Origin: Bacteroidales bacterium UBA1208
Lineage (GTDB): Bacteria > Bacteroidota > Bacteroidia > Bacteroidales > P3
Length of the DNA stretch: 36,331 bases
Reading direction: 5' to 3'
Assembly (NCBI GenBank): GCA_002309955.1
Contig: DBXQ01000053.1
Span: 1-36,331, forward strand
In this document: positions 7,420 to 16,102 of the stretch, in pieces
How the letters are laid out: every line of letters begins with the position of its first letter
Numbering within the stretch: the first letter of the stretch is position 1
Notes under the pieces: model-generated
The model's input: only the letters and a program-made list of their open reading frames with translations
Database searches by the model: none
What the model was told of the DNA's origin: nothing
Position numbers and translations under genes: made by a program

Positions 7420-9297
7420 TCACTCTTGCCCGATGCCGAATAATTTCTGGAACTTGGTGAGACATTCAAGAACATTGGTCTTGACGTGTATAAACTCGTC
7501 AATGCCATAGCCTTTGTACGTATCGACCATTTCTTTTGGGAAACCGGCGAGGACGATGCTCTTCACCTTGCCTTTGAGACCTTGGCAGGCGGCTTCGGTG
7601 ATTTCGGCATACTCGTCGTCGCTTGAGCAAAGCACCACAATGTCGGCCTTGGCCTCAAGGGCGGCATTGACACCTTCGTCAGCGCTCTTGAATCCGGGGT
7701 TGTCGATAATCTCGTATCCGGCCACACCGAAGAAATTGGTGGCGAAACCCGAGCGTGCTTTGCGCATGGCCAGATTGCCGTAGGTGAGCAGGAATACCTT
7801 GGGACGGATGCCGCTGCGCTCAGTAGCCAGACGCAGGTTTTCGAAAGCCTCGGCACCACGATACTGGCGGAGCGGTTTGATGGGAGTTTCCTCATTGGTG
7901 CATGCACACTTGTTGCAGCAACGGGTCTCCTTGGTAATCTTGTCGCCCATCTTCTCGAGAAGGTTGGGATATTGGTTGGTGCCAAGAATGGTAGTCTTGC
8001 GGGTGGCGATGTCCATGTCGCGTTGGGCGGCAGTCTTCTCCACCTCGGTCTGGACATAGCCGTTGGCAATGGCCTTGGCAAAACCGCCCTGCTCCTCAAC
8101 AGCGAGGAATAGCTGCCATGCATACTGGGCAATGCTGTCGGTGAGGTTCTCGATATAGTAGCTGCCTGCTGCGGGGTCGACAATCTTGTCCATGTAGCTC
8201 TCTTCTTTGAGGAGGAGCTGTTGGTTGCGGCCTATGCGGTAGCCGAAACTATCGGACTCCTTAAAGGCAATGTCGAAGGGATTGGTGGTTATGCTGTCGG
8301 CACCCGCAATGGCGGCCGACATGGTCTCGGTGGTGGTGCGGAGCATGTTGACATAGGGGTCGAAGATGGATTTGTTCCAAAGCGAACTGGTGGCGTTGAT
8401 GAACACCTTCAGGCAGCAGTCGCACTGGGGTTTGTATTGCTCCATGATTTTGCTCCACAGCATGCGGGCGGCGCGTATCTTGGCAATCTCCATAAAGTAG
8501 GTGCTTCCCGTGGCAAAATTGAAGACAAGGTTCTTGGCCACATCCTCAAGGGCGAGACCGCAGTCGGTGAGATGAGACACAAGGTCGTTGGCGGAGGCGA
8601 GAGTAAATCCTAACTCTTGGACGATGCTGGAACCGGCATTGTGGATATAGCGTCCGTTGACGGCGAGAACACGGAAGTTAGGCAGATTCTCTTTGGCAAA
8701 ACGTACCAACTCGACAGCCTCTTTATAGTCGCCTTCCTCACCGTTGCGATAGTCGCCGTGGAGAAGTGCACGACCGTAAATGTCGAAATTGCAGCTGCCG
8801 TAAACTTTGGCAGGATCATAACCGCCCTCTTTTACCACTTGGAGGAAGAGCTGGAGGGTGTTGAGAAAATTCTTGCTGCAATTGAAGTTGATTTTGCAAG
8901 CCTCTGGATGGATGTCTTTCAGCAGAATCCGCATCTGCTCGACGGTCTCCACCTTGCAGGCGCAGAACCCTAAGGAGTTGGCGCCGCGGTTGAGGGCTTC
9001 GAGGGCAAGGGTGTTGGCCTCCTCGAGGGTATTGGCCTTGATGTCCTGCCGGATGTCCCAAACATTATTGTCGGCGTGTTTGCCGCGGGTGTAGGGTGCC
9101 TGATCGGGGTTGCTGTTCAGATATTCGAGGTTCTCAAGGTCTTCGGCACGGTAGTACGGCTTCACCTTAAAACCTTCGATGGTCTTCCAGACAAGTTTCT
9201 TTTCGTAATCGGCACCTTTCAGGTCCTTATTGATGACTTCTTCCCATTTTTCGGTTGAAACTGGGGGGAATTCGCTGAATAATTTATTGTCTTCCAT
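7420..9297 (-). CDS. mutA: Methylmalonyl-CoA mutase small subunit
   Basis: This 625-residue protein is the non-catalytic beta subunit of the heterodimeric, B12-dependent mutase that interconverts succinyl-CoA and methylmalonyl-CoA for propionate metabolism. The TIM-barrel region is recognisable (YTRGKHADNNVWDIRQDI, DPAAGSYYIENLTD). The C-terminal Rossmann-like domain (RKARSGFATNFFGVAGYEI ... VVLCSSDDEYAEI) lacks the DxHxxG cobalamin-ligand motif of the large subunit, as expected for MutA. The ATG at 9297 (MEDNKLFSEFPPV) is preferred to an upstream in-frame start at 9324. A strong promoter lies 37 nt upstream. The catalytic gene mutB, normally the next gene, is missing; an LptF/LptG-type permease follows after 5 nt instead. 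Confidence 0.93.
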   Translation of the reverse strand: MEDNKLFSEFPPVSTEKWEEVINKDLKGADYEKKLVWKTIEGFKVKPYYRAEDLENLEYLNSNPDQAPYTRGKHADNNVWDIRQDIKANTLEEANTLALEALNRGANSLGFCACKVETVEQMRILLKDIHPEACKINFNCSKNFLNTLQLFLQVVKEGGYDPAKVYGSCNFDIYGRALLHGDYRNGEEGDYKEAVELVRFAKENLPNFRVLAVNGRYIHNAGSSIVQELGFTLASANDLVSHLTDCGLALEDVAKNLVFNFATGSTYFMEIAKIRAARMLWSKIMEQYKPQCDCCLKVFINATSSLWNKSIFDPYVNMLRTTTETMSAAIAGADSITTNPFDIAFKESDSFGYRIGRNQQLLLKEESYMDKIVDPAAGSYYIENLTDSIAQYAWQLFLAVEEQGGFAKAIANGYVQTEVEKTAAQRDMDIATRKTTILGTNQYPNLLEKMGDKITKETRCCNKCACTNEETPIKPLRQYRGAEAFENLRLATERSGIRPKVFLLTYGNLAMRKARSGFATNFFGVAGYEIIDNPGFKSADEGVNAALEAKADIVVLCSSDDEYAEITEAACQGLKGKVKSIVLAGFPKEMVDTYKGYGIDEFIHVKTNVLECLTKFQKLFGIGQE

Positions 9298-9333
9298 TGT
9301 TTTGTGTCTTTCTATTATCAACAATTAAGCAAA

Positions 9334-9364
9334 CAAAGATACATTTTTTTTTTGAAATGACAAA
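9334..9364 (-). promoter_or_regulatory. Promoter for mutA and the downstream minus-strand series
   Basis: On the minus strand TTTG (9364-9361), a 19-nt spacer and TATCTTTG (9341-9334) match the Bacteroidota consensus exactly. The -7 box is identical to that of the tRNA-Val promoter. The predicted leader before the ATG at 9297 is about 30 nt. Confidence 0.8.
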
Positions 9365-9427
9365 ATATTTCCTTGCGTCGGGACTGGATATTTCCTTCGG
9401 AAGGGGACAAAATGCAGTCCGTCGTCG

Positions 9428-9499
9428 AACCCAAATCGGCCGCTGGGTTTAGTTTAACCCAAATCAGTCGTTGGGTCAAGCAGGCCTCTGCCAGAGGCC
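9428..9499. repeat. Composite dispersed repeat, copy 1 (two AACCCAAATC units plus palindrome)
   Basis: Two similar units at 9428-9450 and 9456-9477 each begin AACCCAAATC and end TGGGT, so each can fold on itself (ACCCA with TGGGT). They are followed by the near-perfect palindrome GGCCTCTG-C-CAGAGGCC at 9483-9499 and then GTT. A related arrangement occurs at 36195-36266. Confidence 0.65.
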
Positions 9500-9612
9500 G
9501 TTCAGGCGCAAAGTGGGGACATGCGGGATGGAGAGTCTGATAACAACTGTTTTATTCTGATTTCCGTCTCGATGGCCGGTATAGGTTCGGCCGTTCTTCT
9601 TCCGCACCTTAG

Positions 9613-9658
9613 TCCTCAGTTCTCCCATCGTTCTCCCATTTCAAAAGGAGAACTGAGG
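9613..9658. repeat. GATGGGAGAAC dispersed repeat, copy 1 (inverted, hairpin form)
   Basis: Bases 9613-9639 are the exact reverse complement of 22363-22389 (27 bases). They hold two 11-base units GTTCTCCCAT(C/T). CCTCAGTTCTCC (9614-9625) also pairs with GGAGAACTGAGG (9647-9658), giving a 12-bp stem with a 21-base loop. Confidence 0.75.
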
Positions 9659-9990
9659 TAGAACGGAGGTCGAAGGGTGGGTGAACGAGCGGACTCTGGG
9701 CAGTGCGAAAGGGACTTGGGTGCTGGTTGGGGGTGATTCGCGGAAAAAGGTGTGTGGTTGAAGTGGTTGAAAAGAAATGGGCACAAAGCTATGTGTTCTC
9801 CGATGAGCAGGGGAATGACAAATTATAGGTGTCGGGTAAACGTGCCGGAGGGTTAACCCCACCGAAGTGTAAATGCCATGCGGGGTTATTGAGACTTTGC
9901 CTCTCGAGGCAATTTAATGGCGAGTCGATGGAAACGATGAGATTGTCCAGCGTCGAGGTTGTGGCTGGTTATGTGCGAGGCAGGAGGGAA

Positions 9991-12900
9991 TTATTGGCAA
10001 GGCTGGATGCGGGTGCCGTCGGGAGTGATGTATAGGAGGTAGCCTTCGACGACGGGGTGCCCCATGTCGCTGAGGGCTTGGCAATAGTTGAGTACTTGGG
10101 TGCGGTGCTCGTCGAGAGGCTGGCCGGTTTTGAAGTCGATGACCCAGACGGCTTGGGGAGTGAAGACAATGCGGTCGGGACGGATGACGCTGTTGCGCCA
10201 AGCAATGTTGCATTCATTTTTGGCGGTATGTGCAGGGTTGAAGAAGCGGGCTACGCCGGGTTGTTGCATCATGCGGTGGAGGGTAAGCGAGAGGGCTTGG
10301 GTGGTGTCGGGGTCGAGGCGGTTGCGCGAGGCGTAAAGTGTGAGGGCATTGTCCACATCGTTGCTGTTCTGGACGAGTGAGAGGAGTTCGTGTATTTGGT
10401 TGCCGTGGCGGACGGCTTGGTTGTCGAGTTGAGTGAAGAGTTGTGCAGACTGTTCGGCGATGGCTATGCGCGAAGTCCAGTCGGGGAAGAGGGTAGAATG
10501 GAGTTGACGGGTGTTGGTGAGGGATTGTTGAGCGGAGGACTGCTGTTTTGGGGTGTTGTTGCCGATGGCACACACATCAGGGCGGACATCGAAAGTGTCG
10601 GTACGGGTGTCGAGGTAGTCGGCGAGCAGCGAGGTATAGTCTGTAGTGCCTTCTTTTTTTGGTTTCTGGCAATAGAGAAACAGTTTCTCTTTGGGGCGGG
10701 TGAGGGCGACATAAAGCACGTTGATACGATCCATGTCGGACTTGCGTCGTTCGTCGTCGTATTGGGTGTCGAAAAGGGTGGGTTTGCCTTGTGTAGGGTG
10801 TACGAGACTGGCGGGTAGCGGCATGTCGGCGGTTGGCTCGATTTGAACCCAGATGCTGTCTTGGAGGTTGCGTTTGTTGAGGATGGGGTAGAGAACGACG
10901 GGCGATTCGAGGCCTTTGGCTTTGTGGATGGTCATGAGGCGGACGGCGTCGAGGTCGGTGGCGGTGTTGGTGGAGAGACGGTCTTTCTGTTCGTCGAACC
11001 ATTGGATGAACTCGGCAAGGTCGTGGCGGTGGCTGCTGGCATATTTGGCCACGATGTTGAGGAAGGTGGCGGTGTAGGCGGTTTCGATGCCGTCGAGTTG
11101 CAGCATGCGCAACATCTCCTCGCAACAGTCGTAGAGGCTCAGCGACCGAAGGTGGTCGGTGTCGAGGGTAAGGCCGTCGTTGGACAACAGAGTGTCGAGG
11201 TTGACGGGCTGGCGGTGGTTGAGAAAGTCGGTGTCGAGGGTGCGGGAGGTTTTGCCAAGTATGCGTAGATAGAGTACCACGCGGGCAGCGGCAACGCGGT
11301 CGGTAGGGTCGATGAGGTATTGCAACAGGCTGCGCATCAGCATTACGGCGCGGCTTTGGCTGAGGAGGAACGATTCGCTGGAGACTACGGGAATGCCGTG
11401 GGTGTTGAGATGGGTGGAGATTTCGGCAAGGGTGCGGTTGTCGCGTGCGAGGACAGTGATGTCGCGCAGATTGTGATTCAGGTTGTCGACAAGATTTCGT
11501 ATATCGGCCAGCATTTCGTCCCAGAGGGGTGTGTGGTCTTTGTCGATGTCGTAGAAACCGGATTGGATATAGCCGCCTTCTTTGACGGGTTGCTGGTAGA
11601 GGCTGGGCTGGGCATCGTCGCCTATATAAATATTGTGTAGTTCGGGGTTGTCGGCGAAACGTTGGGTGATGGCCCATTCGAAGAACCGGTTGTTGAATTC
11701 GACGATGGAGCGGGCTGTGCGGAAGTTGTGTTCCAGTTGTTGGATGGTGCTGATGCCGGGTTGTTCGAGCAAGCGACCGTGGACGGGATTGTCGACATGG
11801 GGCAGGGATATGAATTGCCCCACGTCGCCTTGGCGGAAACGGTAGATGGCTTGCTTGCCGTCGCCTACGACAAGAGAGGTGTGGCCTGAGCCGACACCGT
11901 TTTCGAGCAGGGGGACGAGATTCTGCCATTGCAGGCGTGAGGTGTCCTGGAATTCGTCGATAAGATAGTTGTAGTATCGGTTGCCGATACGTTCGTAGAT
12001 GAATGGCGCGGGTTCGTCCTGCACCACTTCGGCTATGCGGTGGTTGAATTCGGAGATGTGGACTAATTCGTTTTCTTTGGAGTATTGGTTGATGAGTTGG
12101 TGGAGTTTGTTGAGCAGGGCGACAGAATAGAGGTTTTTGAGCAGTAGCTGGCGGGTGTTGTAGAGCGTTTCGCCGGTGGAGCGCAATTGTTGGATTTGTT
12201 CGAAAAGTTGCGACAAGGCGGGTTTTGCATCGGCCAATGCTTGGCGGATGGCGGGAGAGCTTTTGGCACTGCCCAGTTTGTCCCCTTCAAGATAGGCCAG
12301 AACGTAGCTGTTGGGTTCGGCAATGATGCCATTGGCCAGTTTTCGGAAATAGACACCCGCCCCGGAGGAGCTGTGGAAGAAATCGGTGTCGGACAGGCCT
12401 GCAGCGACAAAGGTGTCCACAGCTTGCTGTCCAAGGGCTTTGAGCTGCCGTTCATAGGCGCGGTTTTCGGCCACCATGCGGTGGTGAATGTCGCGGAATT
12501 GAGGGCTGTCAATGTCTTTGAGGAGATTCAGGAAATAGGGGGTCTGCTCTTTGAAGAGCTCTTCGGCAAGCGAGGTGAGTTCATGTTCAATCATGTAGCT
12601 TTTGCCGTCGGTCATGCGGCTTTCGGCAAAGTCGCAAAGCATCTCGGTCAGTTCCTCTTGCCCTTCGGCACCTGCCAGCGCCATGAGGTCGTCCACGGCA
12701 CTTTGGATGAGGTTGTCGTTGTCGATTTGTACATCAAAGTTCATGGGCAGATTGAGGTCGTGGGCAAAAGTGCGGACAATGCGATGCATGAAGCTGTCGA
12801 TAGTGCATACGGCGAGATCGGAATAGTTGTGGAGCACGGCCTGCCTGACGATGGTGGCGTAGCGTTGCAGGGTGTTGCTGTCTAAATGCAGCATGGAGGC

Positions 12901-13143
12901 GAGGTCGTTGCCCATGGGGGTGTCGGCACCATGGTCGGCGATATTGTCCAGTTCGCGCAATATGCGTTCTTTCATCTCGTTGGCCGCCTTGTTGGTGAAG
13001 GTGATGGCCAGAATCTTCTTGAAACGGGAAGGAATGTCGTGCTCTTGGGCTGAGAAGGCCAAAAACAAAAACTGGCGGACAAGGGTGTAAGTCTTGCCCG
13101 AGCCTGCCGATGCACGGCATATGATGAATCGACTGCTGTCCAT
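9991..13143 (-). CDS. UvrD/RecB-like helicase-nuclease
   Basis: This 1,050-residue superfamily 1 DNA helicase is fused to a C-terminal nuclease, as in RecB/AddA enzymes that process double-strand breaks for recombination. Walker A is at residues 11-18 (ASAGSGKT), the Ia region is AITFTNKAANEMKER, Walker B is LIDEFQDTS, motif III is VVGDGKQAIYRFRQGD, and motifs V/VI are RLMTIHKAKGLE and VLYVALTRPKEKL. The C-terminus holds a PD-(D/E)xK-type nuclease core: RPDRIVF, then VWVIDFKTG, then a YCQ helix. The start at ATG 13143 is preferred because an upstream TTG (13155) lies inside the promoter. The expected AddB/RecC-like partner is not in the window. Dense Arg/Pro/His frames over this gene are shadows. 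Confidence 0.93.
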   Translation of the reverse strand: MDSSRFIICRASAGSGKTYTLVRQFLFLAFSAQEHDIPSRFKKILAITFTNKAANEMKERILRELDNIADHGADTPMGNDLASMLHLDSNTLQRYATIVRQAVLHNYSDLAVCTIDSFMHRIVRTFAHDLNLPMNFDVQIDNDNLIQSAVDDLMALAGAEGQEELTEMLCDFAESRMTDGKSYMIEHELTSLAEELFKEQTPYFLNLLKDIDSPQFRDIHHRMVAENRAYERQLKALGQQAVDTFVAAGLSDTDFFHSSSGAGVYFRKLANGIIAEPNSYVLAYLEGDKLGSAKSSPAIRQALADAKPALSQLFEQIQQLRSTGETLYNTRQLLLKNLYSVALLNKLHQLINQYSKENELVHISEFNHRIAEVVQDEPAPFIYERIGNRYYNYLIDEFQDTSRLQWQNLVPLLENGVGSGHTSLVVGDGKQAIYRFRQGDVGQFISLPHVDNPVHGRLLEQPGISTIQQLEHNFRTARSIVEFNNRFFEWAITQRFADNPELHNIYIGDDAQPSLYQQPVKEGGYIQSGFYDIDKDHTPLWDEMLADIRNLVDNLNHNLRDITVLARDNRTLAEISTHLNTHGIPVVSSESFLLSQSRAVMLMRSLLQYLIDPTDRVAAARVVLYLRILGKTSRTLDTDFLNHRQPVNLDTLLSNDGLTLDTDHLRSLSLYDCCEEMLRMLQLDGIETAYTATFLNIVAKYASSHRHDLAEFIQWFDEQKDRLSTNTATDLDAVRLMTIHKAKGLESPVVLYPILNKRNLQDSIWVQIEPTADMPLPASLVHPTQGKPTLFDTQYDDERRKSDMDRINVLYVALTRPKEKLFLYCQKPKKEGTTDYTSLLADYLDTRTDTFDVRPDVCAIGNNTPKQQSSAQQSLTNTRQLHSTLFPDWTSRIAIAEQSAQLFTQLDNQAVRHGNQIHELLSLVQNSNDVDNALTLYASRNRLDPDTTQALSLTLHRMMQQPGVARFFNPAHTAKNECNIAWRNSVIRPDRIVFTPQAVWVIDFKTGQPLDEHRTQVLNYCQALSDMGHPVVEGYLLYITPDGTRIQPCQ

Positions 13144-13152
13144 AACAAAATG

Positions 13153-13183
13153 CAAAGATACGCTTTTTTTTTGGAACCGAAAG
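13153..13183 (-). promoter_or_regulatory. Promoter for the helicase-nuclease gene, almost no leader
   Basis: On the minus strand TATCTTTG (13160-13153) is an exact -7 box, the same sequence as for mutA and tRNA-Val. The expected -33 position (13183-13180) reads CTTT, an imperfect match. The start codon at 13143 is only 9 nt beyond the box, so the mRNA leader would be about 5 nt. Confidence 0.65.
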
Positions 13184-13253
13184 AGGCGGAGTGGAAGTTT
13201 TTTCGAGGTAATGTTAAAAATGCCTTTTTTTTCTTTTTTTTTACATTGAATTG

Positions 13254-13283
13254 TTGATAATTCAAGAAAAATTGCTAATTTAG
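13254..13283 (+). promoter_or_regulatory. Promoter for tonB
   Basis: TTG (13254-13256), a 19-nt spacer and TAATTTAG (13276-13283; one mismatch to TAnnTTTG) precede the ATG at 13347 by 63 nt. The spacing equals that of the other promoters in this window. Confidence 0.6.
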
Positions 13284-13346
13284 CGGTTGAAAAGAGAGGG
13301 GTTGAGAACTCTTAAAAAGTAAAATAATAATTTAAAAATCAATAAT

Positions 13347-14033
13347 ATGGAAGCAAAGAAAACCCCAAGGGCCGACCTCGAAAATCGCAAAGGTCTGTTT
13401 CTTGAAATCGGATTGGTGGTCATTTTGGCTGCTGCCTTGGTCGCTTTCAATGTCCGGTCGTACGAGAAAGAGGTGAAAGAAGTCTCCACCCGTACCGCAG
13501 ATATTGAGATTGACGCCGACATTATCCAAACAGAGGCGGAAGAAACACCTCCTCCTCCCCCAGAAGAGCCTGAAGTGGTGGCTACAGAGCTCAACGTTGT
13601 TGAGAACGACGCTGAAGACATCCACGAAATCGGTATCGTTAATGCAGAGTCGAAAGCCGACGAGGCTTTGGAGTTCACTCGCGTTGAGGTGAAAGAAGAG
13701 GTTCAGGAAGAGGAAGAAGAGGTCTTCTTGGTTGTTGAGGAAGATCCCGAGTTCCCCGGTGGATTGGATGCTTTGTCGAAGTTCATTGCTGACAACATCA
13801 AGTACCCCCAGCTGGCTAAAGAAAACAACATCACGGGTCGTGTGTTTGTCTCGTTTGTTGTTGAGAAAGACGGTCGTGTGGGTCAGGTGAAGATTCTGCG
13901 TGACATTGGTGGTGGATGCGGCAACGAAGCTGTTCGCGTCGTCAAGCTGATGCCTAAGTGGAAACCCGGCAAACAACGCGGCAAACCCGTCCGTACGCAG
14001 TTTAACTTGCCTGTCAATTTCGACCTGCAGTAA
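13347..14033 (+). CDS. TonB energy-transducer protein
   Basis: This 228-residue protein has a short cytoplasmic N-terminus (KTPRADLENRKGLF), one membrane helix at about residues 18-34 (LEIGLVVILAAALVAF), and an acidic periplasmic linker with a proline run (PPPPPEEPEV, about 65-75) and a Glu-rich stretch. The C-terminal TonB domain lies at about 135-228 (FPGGLDALSKFIADNIKYP, GRVFVSFVVEKDGRV, MPKWKPGKQRGKPVR). It couples the proton gradient, through ExbB/ExbD, to TonB-dependent outer-membrane receptors such as SusC-like porins. The FPGG segment before the domain is typical of Bacteroidota TonB proteins. ExbB/ExbD are not adjacent. It has its own promoter and a strong terminator, so it is probably monocistronic. 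Confidence 0.92.
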   Translation: MEAKKTPRADLENRKGLFLEIGLVVILAAALVAFNVRSYEKEVKEVSTRTADIEIDADIIQTEAEETPPPPPEEPEVVATELNVVENDAEDIHEIGIVNAESKADEALEFTRVEVKEEVQEEEEEVFLVVEEDPEFPGGLDALSKFIADNIKYPQLAKENNITGRVFVSFVVEKDGRVGQVKILRDIGGGCGNEAVRVVKLMPKWKPGKQRGKPVRTQFNLPVNFDLQ

Positions 14034-14075
14034 GCTACCATGCCAAGGCTGGACAGTCTGGCAGATGTAAAAAAT

Positions 14076-14108
14076 AAGGGTTGCCTTCCCTGTTGGCAAC
14101 CCTTTTTT
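14076..14108 (+). terminator. Intrinsic terminator of tonB
   Basis: AAGGGTTGCC (14076-14085) pairs with GGCAACCCTT (14095-14104) over a 9-nt loop, and a T run covers 14103-14108. It stands 43 nt after the tonB stop codon. Confidence 0.9.
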
Positions 14109-14182
14109 ATGTGAATAGTTATCCCGTCGGGCATGAAGTTTGTAGCTTGCGGGGATACGGTTCTAAATATTCGTCACTTCCA

Positions 14183-16102
14183 ATGCTTGCAATCAACAAT
14201 CTTTCGGTCCAGTTCACTGGCACTAACTTGTTTGAAAATGTAACTTTTAATATCTCCGACCATGACCGTATAGGTCTGGTGGGGAAAAACGGTGCGGGAA
14301 AGTCCACGCTGTTGAAAATACTCTGCGGATGGCAACAACCCGAGACGGGCAGTCTGGTGATTGCCTCGGGTCAGACGGTGGGCTACCTGCCACAGGAGAT
14401 GGTGCCCGATTCCACCCGCACGGTTATCGACGAGGCTATGACCGCATTCAGCCATATCGATGAGCTGACAGCGTTGCTGCAACGCCTTACCGATGAAATA
14501 GCCAATCGTACCGACTATGAGAGTCCCGACTATATTCGGCTGTTGAACCGCCATAACGATGTGACGGAACAGATTGCCATGCTTGGCGGTGGTAGCCGTC
14601 AGGAGCAGACCGAAAAGGTGTTGTTGGGGTTGGGATTCCGACACACCGATTTCAACAGGTTGCTGGCAGAGTTCAGCGGTGGCTGGCAGATGCGTGTGGA
14701 GTTGGCTAAGCTTTTGTTGCAAAGGCCGGATTTTTTGTTGCTTGACGAGCCCACCAACCACCTGGATATCGTCTCAATCCAGTGGCTTGAGAATTTCCTG
14801 TCGAACTACCCTGGGGCTGTGGTTTTGGTGTCGCACGACCGTACCTTTCTTGACAATATCACCACACGTACCATTGAAATCACTGCAGGACGCATTTATG
14901 ATTACAAGTGCCCTTATTCCGAGTATGTCATTCAGATGCAGGAACGCCGGGCTTCGCAGATGGCTCAGCTCACTGCCCAGCAACGACAGGTGGCGCAGAT
15001 AGAAGCCTTTATCGAACGTTTCCGCTACAAAGCGACCAAGTCCAAGCAGGTGCAGTCGCGCATCAAGATGTTGGACAGGATGGAGATGGTGAAGATTGAC
15101 GAGGTGAGCACGGAAAGCATCCATTTCCGTTTTCCTCCCGCCCCGCATAGTGGTAAGATAGTGATTGAGGCGCAGGGCTTGGGTAAGGCCTATGGCGATT
15201 TGCAGGTGTTTGAGGGGGTTGACTTCCTACTGACTTCGGGGATGAAGGTGGCTTTTGTAGGACGTAATGGCGAGGGTAAGTCGACCATGGCGAAAATCAT
15301 CGTGGGCGAGATAAATGATTACACAGGCAGTTTCCGTCTTGGAGCACAAGTGCAGGTGGGTTATTACGCCCAAAACCAAGCGGCCATGCTTAACGGCGAG
15401 AAGACCGTCTTCCAGACGATTGACGATATTGCCACGGGCGACATCCGTCCGAAGATACGCAACATTTTGGGTAGTTTCCTTTTTGACAGCGAGGATTGCG
15501 AGAAGAAGGTCAAGGTGCTTTCGGGTGGTGAGAAAGCCCGACTGGCATTGGCCAAACTGCTGCTCACTCCCTCCAATTTGTTGTTGCTTGACGAGCCGAC
15601 CAACCATTTGGACATGGATTCGAAAGATATTTTGAAGAATGCTTTGTTGCAGTACACGGGTACCCTCATTGTTGTCTCCCACGACCGTGACTTTCTACAG
15701 GGATTGACGGAGACCCTTTACGAATTCCGGGACGGAGGTGTTCATGAGTTCAGGGGTGATATTTTCGAGTTCCTTGAAACCAAAGAGACACAAGAGGCCA
15801 AGATGTCTGCTGCACCGGTGTCTGCGGTCGAAAAGGTCAGTGCAGGCAAGATGGCTTATGAACAGAGCAAAGTCCGTGAACGCGAGCTGCGCAAGTTGCG
15901 AAGCATTGTGGAGAAGATAGAGAAGGAGATAGAGTCTATAGAAAGCGAGATAGCCAAAAAGGAGGCCATTCTTGCATCGGGCAACTCGCAGGACAAAGAC
16001 TTCTACTCCAGCTACCAGGCCTTAAAAGACTCGCTCGATGCCAAAATGGAGGAATGGGAAACTGCCACCATCGCTGTTGACGAGTTCCAGAACGAGGTTT
16101 AG
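14183..16102 (+). CDS. ABC-F family ATPase (ribosome-associated type)
   Basis: This 639-residue protein has two ABC ATPase domains and no membrane segments. The first has Walker A GKNGAGKS at residues 34-41, signature FSGGWQMRVELAKLL and Walker B LLLDEPTNHLD. The second has GRNGEGKS, LSGGEKARLALAKLL and LLLDEPTNHLDM. The linker between them (EAFIERFRYKATKSKQVQSR) is the ABC-F interdomain arm, and the C-terminus ends in a Lys/Glu-rich coiled coil (about residues 560-639). ABC-F proteins act on the ribosome during stalled or difficult translation; some give antibiotic resistance, but nothing here marks this as a resistance type. The ATG at 14183 (MLAINNLSV) is the natural start; in-frame codons upstream run into the tonB terminator. 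Its stop codon overlaps that of the convergent gene. Confidence 0.92.
   Translation: MLAINNLSVQFTGTNLFENVTFNISDHDRIGLVGKNGAGKSTLLKILCGWQQPETGSLVIASGQTVGYLPQEMVPDSTRTVIDEAMTAFSHIDELTALLQRLTDEIANRTDYESPDYIRLLNRHNDVTEQIAMLGGGSRQEQTEKVLLGLGFRHTDFNRLLAEFSGGWQMRVELAKLLLQRPDFLLLDEPTNHLDIVSIQWLENFLSNYPGAVVLVSHDRTFLDNITTRTIEITAGRIYDYKCPYSEYVIQMQERRASQMAQLTAQQRQVAQIEAFIERFRYKATKSKQVQSRIKMLDRMEMVKIDEVSTESIHFRFPPAPHSGKIVIEAQGLGKAYGDLQVFEGVDFLLTSGMKVAFVGRNGEGKSTMAKIIVGEINDYTGSFRLGAQVQVGYYAQNQAAMLNGEKTVFQTIDDIATGDIRPKIRNILGSFLFDSEDCEKKVKVLSGGEKARLALAKLLLTPSNLLLLDEPTNHLDMDSKDILKNALLQYTGTLIVVSHDRDFLQGLTETLYEFRDGGVHEFRGDIFEFLETKETQEAKMSAAPVSAVEKVSAGKMAYEQSKVRERELRKLRSIVEKIEKEIESIESEIAKKEAILASGNSQDKDFYSSYQALKDSLDAKMEEWETATIAVDEFQNEV

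Larger units (their letters stand above)
9365..9990. other. Gene-free 626-base gap carrying dispersed repeats
   Basis: No convincing gene is seen. The gap holds the AACCCAAATC repeat pair and palindrome (9428-9499), the GTTCTCCCATC repeat hairpin (9614-9658), and a 7-bp inverted repeat (TAACCCC 9854-9860 with GGGGTTA 9882-9888) about 100 bases after the helicase stop codon. No classic terminator with a T run was found for the helicase gene. Confidence 0.6.

Noticed and set aside
9641..9862. A short minus-strand frame (73 codons) and a plus-strand frame (9829-10035) in the repeat-bearing gap
   Set aside because: Low-complexity products rich in Pro/Ser/Thr or Arg/Val with no family resemblance; the first overlaps the repeat hairpin.
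10577..11929. A 450-codon minus-strand frame inside the helicase gene
   Set aside because: It is the same strand in another frame, and its product is dominated by Arg, Pro and His as expected for a frame-shifted reading of a coding region.
13347..14033. Minus-strand frame 13332-14099 (255 codons) opposite tonB
   Set aside because: The plus strand encodes a clear TonB with membrane helix, proline linker, TonB domain, promoter and terminator; the antisense product has no such support.
14109..14182. A promoter for the ABC-F gene in the short gap after the tonB terminator
   Set aside because: A TTTG is present near 14132 but no TAnnTTTG box lies at the right distance, so I could not support a specific site.
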